The notes under the pieces are model-generated. The model saw only the letters and a list, made by a program, of their open reading frames with translations, was not told where the DNA came from and did not search any database. A program made the position numbers and the translations under genes. Source: Rhodopseudomonas palustris (GTDB lineage: Bacteria; Pseudomonadota; Alphaproteobacteria; Rhizobiales; Xanthobacteraceae). Taken from it: 64,000 bases of DNA. This document shows positions 12,660-22,528 of this stretch, one piece after another (within the stretch, counting starts at the first letter, position 1; the number at the start of each line of letters is the position of its first letter). Location: assembly GCF_013415845.1 (NCBI RefSeq), contig NZ_CP058907.1, positions 2,232,001 through 2,296,000 on the forward strand, given 5' to 3'.

Positions 12660-12742
12660 CGGTCTCTGTGTCGGCTGCTATCGAAAGCCGACCACGCAAC
12701 TTCAGAACAACGGCGTTCTGTTCACTATTCGGAACCGGACCG

Positions 12743-15037
12743 TTGAGAAGATTGCGCCTTTTCCTTGCCGTGTTGACTCTTGCGCTCGCGTTTGTCGGCG
12801 GCGCTCAGCTTGCGCAAGCCGCGGGGCGTCTCGGCGAGTATCTGTCACGTGCAACGCCATCCGAACTAGTTCCTGGCGCCGATCGCTTCGGCCCGCTACA
12901 GGGCGATCCGGCGCTGGCGCCCGCGTATCAGGGTGACCGACTGCTCGGCTTCGCCTATCTGAATTCAGATTTCGTCAACTCGACCGGCTATTCCGGCAAG
13001 CCGATCCAGATGCTGATCGGCATCGACCCGAACGGCGTGATCACCGGCCTGAAGCTGGTCGATCACAAAGAGCCGATCGTGCTGGTCGGCATCCCGGAAG
13101 CCAAGATCCTCGGTGCTGTCAACAAGCTGATCGGAGCTGATCTGGCGCCGGTGGCGCGCGGCAAGGCCGCGGCGCCGCAGGTCGACATCGTCAGCGGCGC
13201 CACCGTCACCGTGCTGGTGATCGGCGATAGTATCGTCCGCTCTGCGACCAAGCTGATCAAGAGCGGCCGGATCGGCGGCGGGCAGGGCGAAGTTGCGCAG
13301 GCGCCGCCGGTCAGCAAGACCATCGATCTGGGCAAGAGCGAGGTGCGCGATTGGGAAAGCCTAGTCGGCGACGGTTCGGTGCGCCGGCTGCTGCTGACCA
13401 ATGTCGACATCAATCAGGCGTTCGAGAAGTCTGGTAACCGCGAAGCGGCGGTTCGTCCCGAGCCCGGCGAGCCGACCGACACTTTCATCGAGCTTTACAC
13501 GGCTGACGTCGGCGTGCCGACGATCGGACGCAGCCTGCTGGGCGACGATGGCTATCAGCGGCTGAAAGCGCGATTGCAGCCCGGACAGCAGGCGCTGGTG
13601 ATCGCCGGCCACGGCACCTACTCGTTCAAAGGTTCCGGCTACGTGCGCGGCGGCATCTTCGACCGCATCGAGCTGATCCAGGACGGCAACAGCATCCGGT
13701 TCCGGGATCGGGACCACACCCGGCTTGGCGACCTCGCTGCCGAGGGCGCGCCGGATTTCCCGGAGATCGGGTTGTTTCTTGTGCCGAGCGAATTCGGCTT
13801 CGATCCGACCGAGCCATGGTCGCTGCAGCTCCTGGTGCAGCGCGTGATCGGAGCGCGCGATAAGGCGTTCCTTACCTTCGACCTCGGCTACACGCTGCCC
13901 GAAACTTATATCAAGCGCGTGCAGCGCGCCGTAACGGTCAGCGACACGTTGGCACCGGCAGCGGCTTCTGCGCCGGGGGCTGCGGCCACGGCCGCTTCGC
14001 CTTCGGCCGCCGCCGCCGATGCGGCGCAGGACGAACCTCTGTGGATGCGGATCTGGCGTGGCGATCTGGTGCGGATCGGCATTCTCGGTGTCGCACTGAT
14101 AACGCTGACCCTGATCTTCTTCTTCCAGAACCAGTTGGTGCGCAGGCCGGCCGTGTACGTCTGGGTGCGGCGCGCTTATCTGACGTTCATTCTGGTTTGG
14201 CTCGGCTGGTACGCCAATGCGCAGCTTTCGGTTGTCAACGTTCTGACCTTCACCAATTCGCTGATCACCGGATTCAGTTGGGACTACTTCCTGTCGGCGC
14301 CTTTGATTTTTGTGTTGTGGGCGTCGGTCGCTGTGGCGCTGCTGTTTTGGGGCCGGGGGCCGTTTTGCGGTTGGCTGTGTCCCTTCGGGGCGTTGCAGGA
14401 GCTTCTCAACAACGTCGCCAAGGCGCTGAAGGTGCCGCAATTCGAGGTGCCGTGGAGCCTCCACGAGCGGCTCTGGCCGATCAAATACATCGTGTTCCTC
14501 GGCCTGTTCGGCCTGTCGATCTACTCGACCGCGGCCGCAGAGCATTTCGCCGAGATCGAGCCGTTCAAGACCTCGATCATCCTCAAATTCGCGCGGGAGT
14601 GGCCGTTCGTGCTCTACGCGGCGACGCTGCTGGCGGCCGGCCTGTTCGTCGAACGGTTCTTCTGTCGCTATCTGTGCCCACTTGGGGCGGCGTTGGCGAT
14701 CCCCGGCCGGATCCGGATGTTCGAATGGCTGCGCCGCTGGCCGGAATGCGGCTCGCCATGCCAGCGCTGCGCCAAGGAATGCCCGGTGCAGGCGATCCAC
14801 CCAGAAGGGCACATCAACGTCAACGAGTGCATCTACTGCATGCACTGCCAGGAACTGTATTTCGATGACCATCGCTGCCCGCACATGATTCAGCTGAGGC
14901 TGAAGCGGGAGAAGCGCGAAGCGCTATCTTCGACCTCGATGCGCGGTGGCAAAGGCCCGGCGACCGTCATTCTCGCCGGGGGCAAGCCGCTTGCTGCCCA
15001 GCCGGCGGGCGCAATCGAACTACCTCCAGCACCGTAA
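12743..15037 (+). CDS. nosR: NosR, membrane flavo-iron-sulfur electron donor for N2O reductase
   Basis: About 764 residues from TTG 12743. The protein then begins LRRLRLFLAVLTLALAFVGG, a signal helix followed by AQA; in-frame codons further upstream lack such a lead and overlap the divergent gene's control region. The periplasmic FMN-binding domain spans roughly residues 60-190, with SGAT (flavin attachment Thr) near residue 155. Several membrane helices follow. Cytoplasmic CxxxCP motifs are at C542-C546 and C641-C645. The C-terminus has two ferredoxin-type clusters (CGSPCQRCAKECP and CIYCMHC). NosR passes electrons towards NosZ and is needed for nos expression and activity in studied denitrifiers. 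It is followed 18 bases later by nosZ. Confidence 0.93.
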   Translation: MRRLRLFLAVLTLALAFVGGAQLAQAAGRLGEYLSRATPSELVPGADRFGPLQGDPALAPAYQGDRLLGFAYLNSDFVNSTGYSGKPIQMLIGIDPNGVITGLKLVDHKEPIVLVGIPEAKILGAVNKLIGADLAPVARGKAAAPQVDIVSGATVTVLVIGDSIVRSATKLIKSGRIGGGQGEVAQAPPVSKTIDLGKSEVRDWESLVGDGSVRRLLLTNVDINQAFEKSGNREAAVRPEPGEPTDTFIELYTADVGVPTIGRSLLGDDGYQRLKARLQPGQQALVIAGHGTYSFKGSGYVRGGIFDRIELIQDGNSIRFRDRDHTRLGDLAAEGAPDFPEIGLFLVPSEFGFDPTEPWSLQLLVQRVIGARDKAFLTFDLGYTLPETYIKRVQRAVTVSDTLAPAAASAPGAAATAASPSAAAADAAQDEPLWMRIWRGDLVRIGILGVALITLTLIFFFQNQLVRRPAVYVWVRRAYLTFILVWLGWYANAQLSVVNVLTFTNSLITGFSWDYFLSAPLIFVLWASVAVALLFWGRGPFCGWLCPFGALQELLNNVAKALKVPQFEVPWSLHERLWPIKYIVFLGLFGLSIYSTAAAEHFAEIEPFKTSIILKFAREWPFVLYAATLLAAGLFVERFFCRYLCPLGAALAIPGRIRMFEWLRRWPECGSPCQRCAKECPVQAIHPEGHINVNECIYCMHCQELYFDDHRCPHMIQLRLKREKREALSSTSMRGGKGPATVILAGGKPLAAQPAGAIELPPAP

Positions 15038-15055
15038 AACCCCAAGGAGAGCAAC

Positions 15056-16993
15056 ATGGGCGACCAGGATCACGAACACGGCCTTAGCCGACGAACGCTA
15101 CTCGGAAGCAGTGCCGTCGCAGCCGGCGTCGGCCTCGTCGGCGGCGCCACCCTCGGCACCGGCGGCACGCTGATCGCCACTGCCGAAGCGCAGACCAAGC
15201 CGAGCAGCCCGGCGCGCCCGGCGATTCAGAAGAGCGAAGTCCATCCGGGCGAGCTCGACGAGTACTACGTGTTCTTCTCTAGCGGCCAGACCGGCGAGCT
15301 CCGGATCGTCGGTCTGCCGTCGATGCGTGAACTGATGCGGGTCCCGGTGTTCAACCGCTGCAGCGCCACCGGCTGGGGCCAGACCAATGAGAGCCTCAAG
15401 ATTTTGACCGAGGGCCTGCTGCCCGAAAGCCGCGAGTTCCTGAAGACCCGTGGTGGCACCTATGTCAATGGCGACCTGCATCACCCGCATCTGTCGTTCA
15501 CCGAGGGTACCTATGACGGCCGCTACGCCTTCATGAACGACAAGGCCAACACCCGTGTGGCGCGGGTCCGGCTCGACGTGATGAAGTGCGACAAGATCAT
15601 CCAGCTGCCGAACCAGCACACCGTGCACGGCCTGCGCGTCCAGAAATATCCGCGCACCGGCTACGTGTTCTGCAACGGCGAAGACCGCGTTCCGCTGCCG
15701 AACGACGGCCACAACCTGAAGAAGACCAAGGACTACCACGCGATCTTCACCGCGGTCGACGGCGACACCATGAAGGTGGCCTGGCAGGTGATGGTCGACG
15801 GCAACCTCGACAACGTCGATGCCGACTACCAGGGAAAATACGCGTTCGCGACCTGCTACAACTCGGAGGAAGGTGTCACCGCCGCCGAAATGACCGCCAA
15901 CGACCAGGACTGGGTGGTGATCTTCAATCTCAAGCGGATCGAAGAGGCGGTGAAGAAGGGCGACTTCAAGGAAATGGGTGGCGTACCGGTGATCGATGGT
16001 CGCCACGGCTCGCCCTACACCCGCTACGTGCCGGTGCCGAACGGCCCGCACGGCATGAACACCGCGCCGGACGGCATCCACATCGTCGCCAACGGCAAGC
16101 TGTCGCCGACCGTGACGGTGATGGACGTGCGGCTTTTCGACCAGCTGTTCGACGACAAGATCAAGCCGCGTGACGTCGTGGTCGCCGAGCCGGAGCTGGG
16201 CCTCGGCCCGCTGCACACTGCCTATGACGGCAAGGGCAACGGCTACACCACGCTGTTCATCGACAGCCAGATCTGCAAGTGGAACATCGATTTGGCCAAG
16301 CGCGCCTACAAGGGCGAGAAGGTCAATCCGATCATCGACAAGCTCGATGTGCACTATCAACCCGGCCACAACCACACCTCGATGGGCCAGACTAAGGAAG
16401 CCGATGGAAAGTGGCTGATCTCGCTGAACAAGTTCTCCAAGGACCGGTTCCTCAACGTCGGCCCGCTGAAACCGGAGAACGATCAGCTGATCGACATTTC
16501 CGGAGAGAAGATGAAGCTTGTGCACGACGGCCCGAGCTTCGCGGAGCCGCACGACGCAACCATTGTCCATCGCTCCAAAATCAATCCGATCTCGGTCTGG
16601 GATCGGGCGGATCCGATGTTCGCCGATGCGGTGAAGCAGGCTCAAGCCGACGGCGTGAAGCTGGAGGAAGACTCCAAGGTGATCCGCGACGGTGACAAGG
16701 TGCGGGTCTATATCGTGGCGACCGCGCCGAACTTCGGTCTTACCGAGTTCGACGTGAAGCAGGGCGATCACGTCACCGTTTATGTCACCAACATCGATAC
16801 GGTCGAAGACCTCACCCACGGCTTCTCGATCGTCAACTACGGCATCCAGATGGAAGTCGCGCCGCATGCGACTGCGTCGGTGTCGTTCACGGCCGATCGT
16901 CCCGGTGTGTACTGGTATTACTGCTCCTGGTTCTGTCACGCCATGCACATGGAGATGAAGGGCCGCATGCTGGTCGAGCCGAGGAGCGTCTGA
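15056..16993 (+). CDS. nosZ: Nitrous-oxide reductase NosZ (clade I, Tat-exported)
   Basis: 645 residues. Periplasmic homodimeric copper enzyme reducing N2O to N2. The twin-arginine signal SRRTLLG at residues 11-17 marks it as the Tat-dependent clade I type. A seven-bladed propeller carries the CuZ histidines, including H142-H143 in DLHHPH, HGLRV, GPHGMN, PGHNHTS and EPHD. The C-terminal cupredoxin domain holds CuA with C623, C627, H631 and M634 in [12 protein letters not shown]. All recognisable ligands are intact, so the enzyme should be functional. An AAGGAGAG ribosome site lies directly before the ATG. nosD follows after two bases. Confidence 0.97.
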   Translation: MGDQDHEHGLSRRTLLGSSAVAAGVGLVGGATLGTGGTLIATAEAQTKPSSPARPAIQKSEVHPGELDEYYVFFSSGQTGELRIVGLPSMRELMRVPVFNRCSATGWGQTNESLKILTEGLLPESREFLKTRGGTYVNGDLHHPHLSFTEGTYDGRYAFMNDKANTRVARVRLDVMKCDKIIQLPNQHTVHGLRVQKYPRTGYVFCNGEDRVPLPNDGHNLKKTKDYHAIFTAVDGDTMKVAWQVMVDGNLDNVDADYQGKYAFATCYNSEEGVTAAEMTANDQDWVVIFNLKRIEEAVKKGDFKEMGGVPVIDGRHGSPYTRYVPVPNGPHGMNTAPDGIHIVANGKLSPTVTVMDVRLFDQLFDDKIKPRDVVVAEPELGLGPLHTAYDGKGNGYTTLFIDSQICKWNIDLAKRAYKGEKVNPIIDKLDVHYQPGHNHTSMGQTKEADGKWLISLNKFSKDRFLNVGPLKPENDQLIDISGEKMKLVHDGPSFAEPHDATIVHRSKINPISVWDRADPMFADAVKQAQADGVKLEEDSKVIRDGDKVRVYIVATAPNFGLTEFDVKQGDHVTVYVTNIDTVEDLTHGFSIVNYGIQMEVAPHATASVSFTADRPGVYWYYCSWFCHAMHMEMKGRMLVEPRSV

Positions 16994-16995
16994 GC

Positions 16996-18360
16996 ATGGC
17001 GATGACGGTTCTATCGACGATCGTGGTGGTGGCGGCGCTGTTCAGCGTCGCCGCGACCGGCGCGGCCTCGGCCGCGCGGATCGACGTCGTGCCGTCGTCG
17101 GATCTGCAGGCGGTGCTGAATGGCGCCAGCGACGGCGACACCGTCGCGCTGGCGCCTGGGGATTATCGCGGGCCGATCCGGATCGAGCGTAAGCTCGCCC
17201 TGATCGGCCAGCCCGGCGCTGGAGTGCTCGGGCATGGGCAGGGCAGCGTCATCACCGTGGTGGCGCCCGACGTCACGGTACGCGGCCTCGCGGTGCGCGG
17301 CTCGGGCCGCGATCCGCAAACGATGGACTCCGGGATCTTTCTGACCCAGACCGCCGAGCGGGCGCTGATCGAAGGCAATCGCCTCGAGGACAATTTGTTT
17401 GGCGTCAACGTCCACGGCGCCCGCGGATCGCGGGTCGCCCACAACACCATCGAGGGGCTGCGCGGCATCCGCCTGAACGATGCCGGCAACGGCGTACGCG
17501 TGTGGAATGCGCCGGATGTGGTCGTCGATGGCAACACCATCCGTTATGGCCGCGACGGCATCTTCTCGGTGACGAGCACCAAGGACCGCTTCATCAACAA
17601 CCGGTTCGAGAAGGTGCGGTTCGCGGTGCACTACATGTACACCAACGACAGCGAGATCAGCGGCAACGTTTCGGTCGGCAATCACGGCGGCTACGCCATC
17701 ATGTATTCCAACCGGCTGACGATCTTTGGCAACGTCTCCGAGCGTGACCGCGATTTCGGGCTGCTGCTCAACTATGCAAACTTCTCGCGGATCGAACGCA
17801 ACCGCGTCGTCGGCGGACCGCTGTCAGGGATCAGCGCCGATTTCGAAGGCGCAGACGCCGACAAGGGCATGATGCCGGTCGAGCGTGGCGCAGCTGCGGC
17901 CGAGTTCGGCCCGACCAAATGCGTCTTCATCTACAACGCCAACAAGAACCGGTTTCGCGACAACTGGTTTGAGAGCTGTGACATCGGCGTGCACTTCACC
18001 GCCGGTTCGGAAGGCAACGAGATCGTGGGCAATGCGTTTATCGGCAATCGCAATCAGGTGAAATACGTCGGCACCCGCGACCTCGACTGGTCGAAGGATG
18101 GCCGCGGCAATTACTGGAGCGACAATCCGGCCTTCGACCTCAACAACGACGGCATCGCCGACGCCGCGTATCGGCCGAACGATCTGGTCGATCGGGTGTT
18201 GTGGACCGCGCCGGCTGCCAAGGTGCTGATCAACAGCCCCGCCGTGCAGGTGTTGCGTTGGGCTCAGAGCCAGTTTCCGGCGCTGTATCCGGGCGGGGTG
18301 GTCGATACCCATCCGCTGATCGCGCCGCCGGCGCGGCCGATGCCGGGAGTGGCACCGTGA
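16996..18360 (+). CDS. nosD: NosD, periplasmic beta-helix maturation factor
   Basis: 454 residues. A signal peptide (STIVVVAALFSVAATGAASAA) precedes a right-handed parallel beta-helix of CASH type, visible as repeated N-rich rungs such as GNRLEDNLFGVNVHG, GNTIRYGRDG and GNVSVGNHGG. NosD works with the NosFY transporter to deliver sulfur for the CuZ site of NosZ. Length and repeats match the family. The stop overlaps the nosF GTG as GTGA, indicating translational coupling. Nothing looks truncated. Confidence 0.93.
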   Translation: MAMTVLSTIVVVAALFSVAATGAASAARIDVVPSSDLQAVLNGASDGDTVALAPGDYRGPIRIERKLALIGQPGAGVLGHGQGSVITVVAPDVTVRGLAVRGSGRDPQTMDSGIFLTQTAERALIEGNRLEDNLFGVNVHGARGSRVAHNTIEGLRGIRLNDAGNGVRVWNAPDVVVDGNTIRYGRDGIFSVTSTKDRFINNRFEKVRFAVHYMYTNDSEISGNVSVGNHGGYAIMYSNRLTIFGNVSERDRDFGLLLNYANFSRIERNRVVGGPLSGISADFEGADADKGMMPVERGAAAAEFGPTKCVFIYNANKNRFRDNWFESCDIGVHFTAGSEGNEIVGNAFIGNRNQVKYVGTRDLDWSKDGRGNYWSDNPAFDLNNDGIADAAYRPNDLVDRVLWTAPAAKVLINSPAVQVLRWAQSQFPALYPGGVVDTHPLIAPPARPMPGVAP

Positions 18361-19262
18361 CCGCGACCGTCGCCATCGAGCATGTCGAGAAGCGCTACCG
18401 CGCGGTACGGGCGCTGCACGACGTGTCGTTTGCGCTCGAGCCCGGACGGCTCAGCGCGCTGGTCGGCCACAACGGCGCCGGCAAGACCACGCTGATCAAG
18501 CTGATGCTCGGCCTGATCCGCCCGGATGGCGGATCGATCCGCGTGCTCGGCGAGAATCCTGCGGCCGGTGAGTTTGCGGGGCGCCGCTGCCTTGGTTTCC
18601 TGCCTGAGAACGTCGCGTTCAATGCCGCGCTGACCGGGCGCGAGACGCTGGCGTTCTACGCGCGCCTGAAGGGCTGCGACGCCCGGCAAGGCGCTGCGCT
18701 GCTCGACCGCGTCGGTCTCGGCGAGGCCTCGCGCCGTCTGGTTGGGACTTACTCCAAGGGGATGCGGCAGAGGCTCGGGTTGGCGCAGGCGCTGTTGGGC
18801 CGGCCGCGCGTGCTGCTGCTCGACGAACCGACGACGGGGCTCGATCCGGCGCTGCGGCTGACCTTCTACGAAATCCTCGACGAACTGCGGCGCGACGGCG
18901 CCACGGTATTGATCTCGTCGCATGCGCTCGACGAACTCGAAGGCCGCGCCGAACAGGTGTTGATCATGAACCGCGGCATTCTGGTCGCCGACGGCACGCT
19001 CGCCGAGCTGCGCGCGTTGGCCGGTTTGCCGATCCGGCTGTCGTTGAAGCTGAATGATCCAACCGTGCGTCCCGCCTGGGTGCCGGGCGATGCTGCGATC
19101 GAACGCGATCGCTGCGAGATCGGCGTGCTCGATCACGCCGGCAAAATGCAATTGCTGCGGCAGGCGGCGAGCGATCCGGCGGTCGTCGATATCGGCGTCG
19201 CCGAGCCGACGCTCGACGAGCTGTATGCCCATTTCCTCCTGCAGCAGGAGCGGGCGGCATGA
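18357..19262 (+). CDS. nosF: NosF, ABC transporter ATP-binding protein
   Basis: 301 residues from GTG 18357. Walker A is GHNGAGKTT at residues 37-45; the ABC signature is near TYSKGMRQRLGLAQAL; Walker B is LLLDEPTTGLDP; and a switch His follows in ISSHALDEL. It pairs with NosY, and together with NosD the complex supports CuZ assembly. The start is fixed by the four-base overlap with nosD; the longer open frame upstream runs over nosD and is a shadow. Its own stop overlaps nosY by four bases. Confidence 0.94.
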   Translation: MTATVAIEHVEKRYRAVRALHDVSFALEPGRLSALVGHNGAGKTTLIKLMLGLIRPDGGSIRVLGENPAAGEFAGRRCLGFLPENVAFNAALTGRETLAFYARLKGCDARQGAALLDRVGLGEASRRLVGTYSKGMRQRLGLAQALLGRPRVLLLDEPTTGLDPALRLTFYEILDELRRDGATVLISSHALDELEGRAEQVLIMNRGILVADGTLAELRALAGLPIRLSLKLNDPTVRPAWVPGDAAIERDRCEIGVLDHAGKMQLLRQAASDPAVVDIGVAEPTLDELYAHFLLQQERAA

Positions 19263-20086
19263 AGGCCATCGGCGTCATCGCCCTGAAGGAAATTCAGGAG
19301 GGCCTGCGCAATCGCTGGGTATTTGCCGCGACCCTGCTGCTCGCCGGATTGTCGCTGTCGCTGACGCTGCTCGGCAGCGCCCCGACCGGCCATGTCGGGG
19401 CGGCGGCGCTCGACGTGGTGATCGTCAGCCTGTCGAGCCTGACGATCTTTCTGCTGCCGCTGATCGCGCTCTTGATCTCGCACGACGCCATCGTCGGCGA
19501 GATGGAACGTGGCACCATGATCTTGCTGCTGAGCTATCCGATCGCGCGCACCCACGTCATTCTTGGCAAGTTTGTCGGCCACGTCACCATCCTGAGCTTC
19601 GCGACGCTGGTCGGCTACGGCGTCTCGGCGCTGGCGCTGGTGATCAGCGGCACGGCGGTGTCGTCGCAGAGCTGGGCGGCGTTCGTCACGATGCTTGGGA
19701 CCTCGGTGCTGCTCGGCGCGGTGTTCGTCGCACTCGGGTACGCGGCGTCGAGTCTGGTGCGGCAGCGCGGCACGGCGGCCGGCATTGCAGTGGGAATCTG
19801 GCTGTTGCTGGTGCTGGTGTTCGACATGGCGCTGCTCGGTCTGTTGGTGGTCGATCAGGGCCGGCTGATCTCGGCAAGCGTGCTCAACGTGCTGTTGTTC
19901 TTCAATCCGACCGATCTGTACCGGCTGAGCAATCTGACCGGGACGAATGTCAGCCAGTTCGCCGGCATGGCGGGGGTCGCCGGCACGGTTCAACCCAGTT
20001 TCGGCGGCCTGCTGGCCGGCATGGCGGCGTGGGTCGCGCTGCCGCTCGGCCTTGCCATCGCCGTGTTCGCCCGGAGGGAGCTATGA
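19259..20086 (+). CDS. nosY: NosY, ABC transporter permease
   Basis: 275 residues, six apparent membrane helices, of the ABC-2 permease type. The cytoplasmic start MKAIGVIALKEIQEGLRNRW and the ERGTMILLLSYPIARTHVILGKF segment are typical of NosY. It forms the membrane part of NosFY. It overlaps nosF at its start (ATGA) and nosL at its end (ATGA). No anomalies were seen. Confidence 0.93.
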   Translation: MKAIGVIALKEIQEGLRNRWVFAATLLLAGLSLSLTLLGSAPTGHVGAAALDVVIVSLSSLTIFLLPLIALLISHDAIVGEMERGTMILLLSYPIARTHVILGKFVGHVTILSFATLVGYGVSALALVISGTAVSSQSWAAFVTMLGTSVLLGAVFVALGYAASSLVRQRGTAAGIAVGIWLLLVLVFDMALLGLLVVDQGRLISASVLNVLLFFNPTDLYRLSNLTGTNVSQFAGMAGVAGTVQPSFGGLLAGMAAWVALPLGLAIAVFARREL

Positions 20087-20634
20087 GGATTTCAGGTCGT
20101 ATCGCGTTGCTTGCGGCGGCGTTGCTGCTCGCCGGCTGCAACGATAAATCCGGCTCGACCGTGATGCCGCCGCCGGTGGCGCTGAACGCCGACGCGATGG
20201 GCGTGTTCTGCGGCATGAACCTCGTCGAACACCCCGGCCCGAAGGGACAGATCATCACCGCGAGCCGGATCGATCCGTACTGGTTCTCGTCGGCGCGCGA
20301 TGCCGTGGCGTTCACGCTGATGCCCGATCAGCCGCGTGACATCCGCGCGATCTACGTCTCGGACATGGGGCGGGCGCCGAATTGGGATCAGCCCGGTGAA
20401 ACCAACTGGGTTGATGCCAAGAAGGCTTTCTTCGTGATCGAGAGCCGCAAGCGCGGCGGGATGGGCGCGGCCGAAACCGTTCCGTTCGGCGAGCGTGCGG
20501 CTGCCGATGCGTTCGTCGCCGCAAATGGCGGTCGGGTGGTGACGTTCGACGCCATCCCCAGCAACTACGTGCTCGGCAGCGACATCCCGTCCGCCAGCGA
20601 CCATCACGGCGCGCCAGAGACCCGGGTGAATTGA
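20083..20634 (+). CDS. nosL: NosL, copper-chaperone lipoprotein
   Basis: 183 residues. The lipoprotein signal ends in lipobox LAGC with Cys19. The copper-binding motif is MGVFCGM at residues 39-45, matching the Met-Cys-Met pattern known in NosL. NosL carries Cu(I) towards NosZ in the periplasm. The ATG at 20083 overlaps the nosY stop. The reading frame is open much further upstream, but that part is antisense-like shadow within nosFY. nosX follows after twelve bases. Confidence 0.93.
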   Translation: MRISGRIALLAAALLLAGCNDKSGSTVMPPPVALNADAMGVFCGMNLVEHPGPKGQIITASRIDPYWFSSARDAVAFTLMPDQPRDIRAIYVSDMGRAPNWDQPGETNWVDAKKAFFVIESRKRGGMGAAETVPFGERAAADAFVAANGGRVVTFDAIPSNYVLGSDIPSASDHHGAPETRVN

Positions 20635-20646
20635 GCGAGAACCGTC

Positions 20647-21645
20647 ATGTCGCAATCTGCTCTCACCCGACGGCGTTTCGTCACCATCGCCGCCAGTGCG
20701 TTTGGCGTCGCGATGCTCGGGCGCGTGGTGCCGTCGCGCGCGAGCGAGCCGGTGCGCTGGCGCGGCTCGGCGCTCGGCGCGCAGGTGTCGATCGAGATCC
20801 ACCATCCTGATCGCGTCGCCGCCGAGAGGCTGGTGGAGAGGAGCGTGCGCGAGGTGCACCGGCTCGAGCAGATGTTCAGCCTGTATCGGCCGGACTCGGC
20901 GATCTGCGCGCTCAACCGGTCCGGTGTGCTGATCGCGCCGGACGGCGATGTGGTGGCGCTACTGCAGACGACGTTAGACTTCGCCGCGCAAACCGGCGGC
21001 GCATTCGATCCCACCGTGCAACCTCTGTGGGAGCTGTATCGACGCCACTTCGAGCGGAGCGGGGCGGATCCGTCCGGTCCAGCGAAGGCAGACGTCGCAG
21101 GTGCGCTGGCGAAGGTCGGATACGACGGCGTGCTGGTGTCGGCCGATCGGATCGCGCTGAAACGACCGGGCGCCGCGATCACGCTCAATGGTATCGCCCA
21201 GGGCTTCGCCACCGATCGCGTGGTCGATCTGCTGCGCAAGGGCGGGATGACCAGCACCCTGGTCGACATCGGTGAGATCCGTGCGATCGGTGCCCGGCCG
21301 GACGGCGTGCCGTGGCGGGTCGGCTTGGCCGATCCGGAGAAGGCCGACGTCGAGCTCGGCACCGTCGATCTGGTTGACCGCGCGGTTGCGACGTCCTCTG
21401 GCGCCGGCTTCCGGTTCGATCCGGCCGGGCAGTTCACGCATCTGTTCGATCCCTCGACCGGACGCAGTCCGTCGCTGTATCGTTCGGTCAGTGTCGTCGC
21501 GCCCACCGCGACCGAGGCCGATGCGCTATCGACCGCATTCAGCATGCTGGATCGTGGCCGCATCGGCACGATCGTTCAGGCGAGGGCAGGGGTCGAGGTG
21601 TTGCTCGCTCATGCTGAGGGAAGCGTGCAGTGGCTGCGCGGGTAG
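20647..21645 (+). CDS. nosX: NosX, ApbE-like FMN transferase
   Basis: 332 residues. An ApbE-family protein that attaches FMN covalently to NosR. The signal is of twin-arginine type (TRRRFVTIAASAFG, R8-R10). The core has RLEQMFSLYRPDSAICALN, FDPTVQPLWELY and VDIGEIRAIG; the latter is the place where most ApbE proteins have DxGG or NxGG. The end carries FDPSTGRSP and VVAPTATEADALSTA with the catalytic Asp/Thr region. It is the last gene of the nosRZDFYLX string. Length and order match nosX in alphaproteobacteria. Confidence 0.9.
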   Translation: MSQSALTRRRFVTIAASAFGVAMLGRVVPSRASEPVRWRGSALGAQVSIEIHHPDRVAAERLVERSVREVHRLEQMFSLYRPDSAICALNRSGVLIAPDGDVVALLQTTLDFAAQTGGAFDPTVQPLWELYRRHFERSGADPSGPAKADVAGALAKVGYDGVLVSADRIALKRPGAAITLNGIAQGFATDRVVDLLRKGGMTSTLVDIGEIRAIGARPDGVPWRVGLADPEKADVELGTVDLVDRAVATSSGAGFRFDPAGQFTHLFDPSTGRSPSLYRSVSVVAPTATEADALSTAFSMLDRGRIGTIVQARAGVEVLLAHAEGSVQWLRG

Positions 21646-21677
21646 ATGCCGCGCGGTGCTGACGCTACGGTGATGTC

Positions 21678-22151
21678 GTGATGCTGGATTGGCCGACCGT
21701 CTTTCGTATCATCCATGTGCTCGGCGTGGTGCATTGGATCGGCGGACTGTTGTTCGTCACCTTCGTGATCCTGCCGAGCCTTCTGGACATGGAGGCGACG
21801 CGCCGGCTTCAGTTGTTCGATGTGCTGGAGCGGCGCTTTGCCGCCCAGGCGCGGATCTCGACGCTGCTGGTCGGGATCTCGGGCTTCTACATGCTGTACG
21901 CCTACGACCGCTGGGCGCAGCTCGCCGATCCGCAATTCTGGTGGCTCAGCGCAATGCTCGGGCTGTGGGCGATCTTCATCGTGATGCTATTTGTCGCCGA
22001 GCCGCTGTTTCTGCACGCCTGGTTCGACGCACGGGCGCAGCGCGATCCGGACCGTGCGTTTCGAGTGGCGCTACGTGGCCACCGTGTGCTGAGCACGATT
22101 TCGCTGATCACCGTGCTCGGCGCGGTCGGCGGCGCGCACGGGCTGTTCTGA
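21678..22151 (+). CDS. CopD-like integral membrane protein
   Basis: 157 residues with four predicted membrane helices. HVLGVVHWIGGLLFVTFVILP near the start resembles the CopD/YphA type in which His residues of helix one may bind heme or copper. The GTG at 21678 and the ATG at 21681 are both possible starts. It follows nosX by 32 bases and is probably read with the nos genes. A role in copper handling or electron transfer for N2O reduction is inference from family resemblance and position. Confidence 0.65.
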   Translation: MMLDWPTVFRIIHVLGVVHWIGGLLFVTFVILPSLLDMEATRRLQLFDVLERRFAAQARISTLLVGISGFYMLYAYDRWAQLADPQFWWLSAMLGLWAIFIVMLFVAEPLFLHAWFDARAQRDPDRAFRVALRGHRVLSTISLITVLGAVGGAHGLF

Positions 22152-22237
22152 GCCGCCAATCGCGATTCTACTTGCGGCAGAACAACGATGGCCGGGTTCG
22201 CTCGGCTAGCGTCAGTTGAGCCATGGAGTGAGCCGCG

Positions 22238-22528
22238 ATGAACCGCAGCAACGCACAGACCGAACGAGGGCGCCGCTGGTACGTCGGCGACCGGCCGCAT
22301 GTCGACGTCCGCGGCCTACCGTGTCCCGAGCCCTTGGTCACTGTGCTGCGCCTGATCGACGGCAGCGAGGTGGGGGATGGATTGACAGCGCTCGTTAGTC
22401 AGGAGCCGCTCCTGCTGTATCCCGAGCTCGACGCGCGCGGCTGGCGCTACCGCACGGTGACGTCGGCCGGTGACACGCTGGTGCGGAATGGCGAGGTAGT
22501 CCTTGAGATCGAGCGTAGCGCCAAATGA
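22238..22528 (+). CDS. TusA/SirA-like protein with CPEP motif
   Basis: 96 residues. VDVRGLPCPEPLVTVLRLID carries the Cys-Pro-x-Pro motif of TusA-like sulfur carriers, and GDGLTALVSQEPLLLYPELDARGWRYR follows the TusA/DUF2249 fold. Such proteins often lie beside denitrification genes. A role in sulfur transfer, for example for the CuZ sulfide of NosZ, is speculative. Its stop overlaps the next start as ATGA. Confidence 0.75.
   Translation: MNRSNAQTERGRRWYVGDRPHVDVRGLPCPEPLVTVLRLIDGSEVGDGLTALVSQEPLLLYPELDARGWRYRTVTSAGDTLVRNGEVVLEIERSAK

Noticed and set aside
12422-12742. Extension of nosR upstream of TTG 12743
   Set aside because: It runs over the divergent gene and the palindrome, and the added residues are Arg/Ser-rich without a signal peptide.
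13361-14884. 507-residue minus-strand frame over nosR
   Set aside because: Shadow frame of a GC-rich gene; no recognisable motif.
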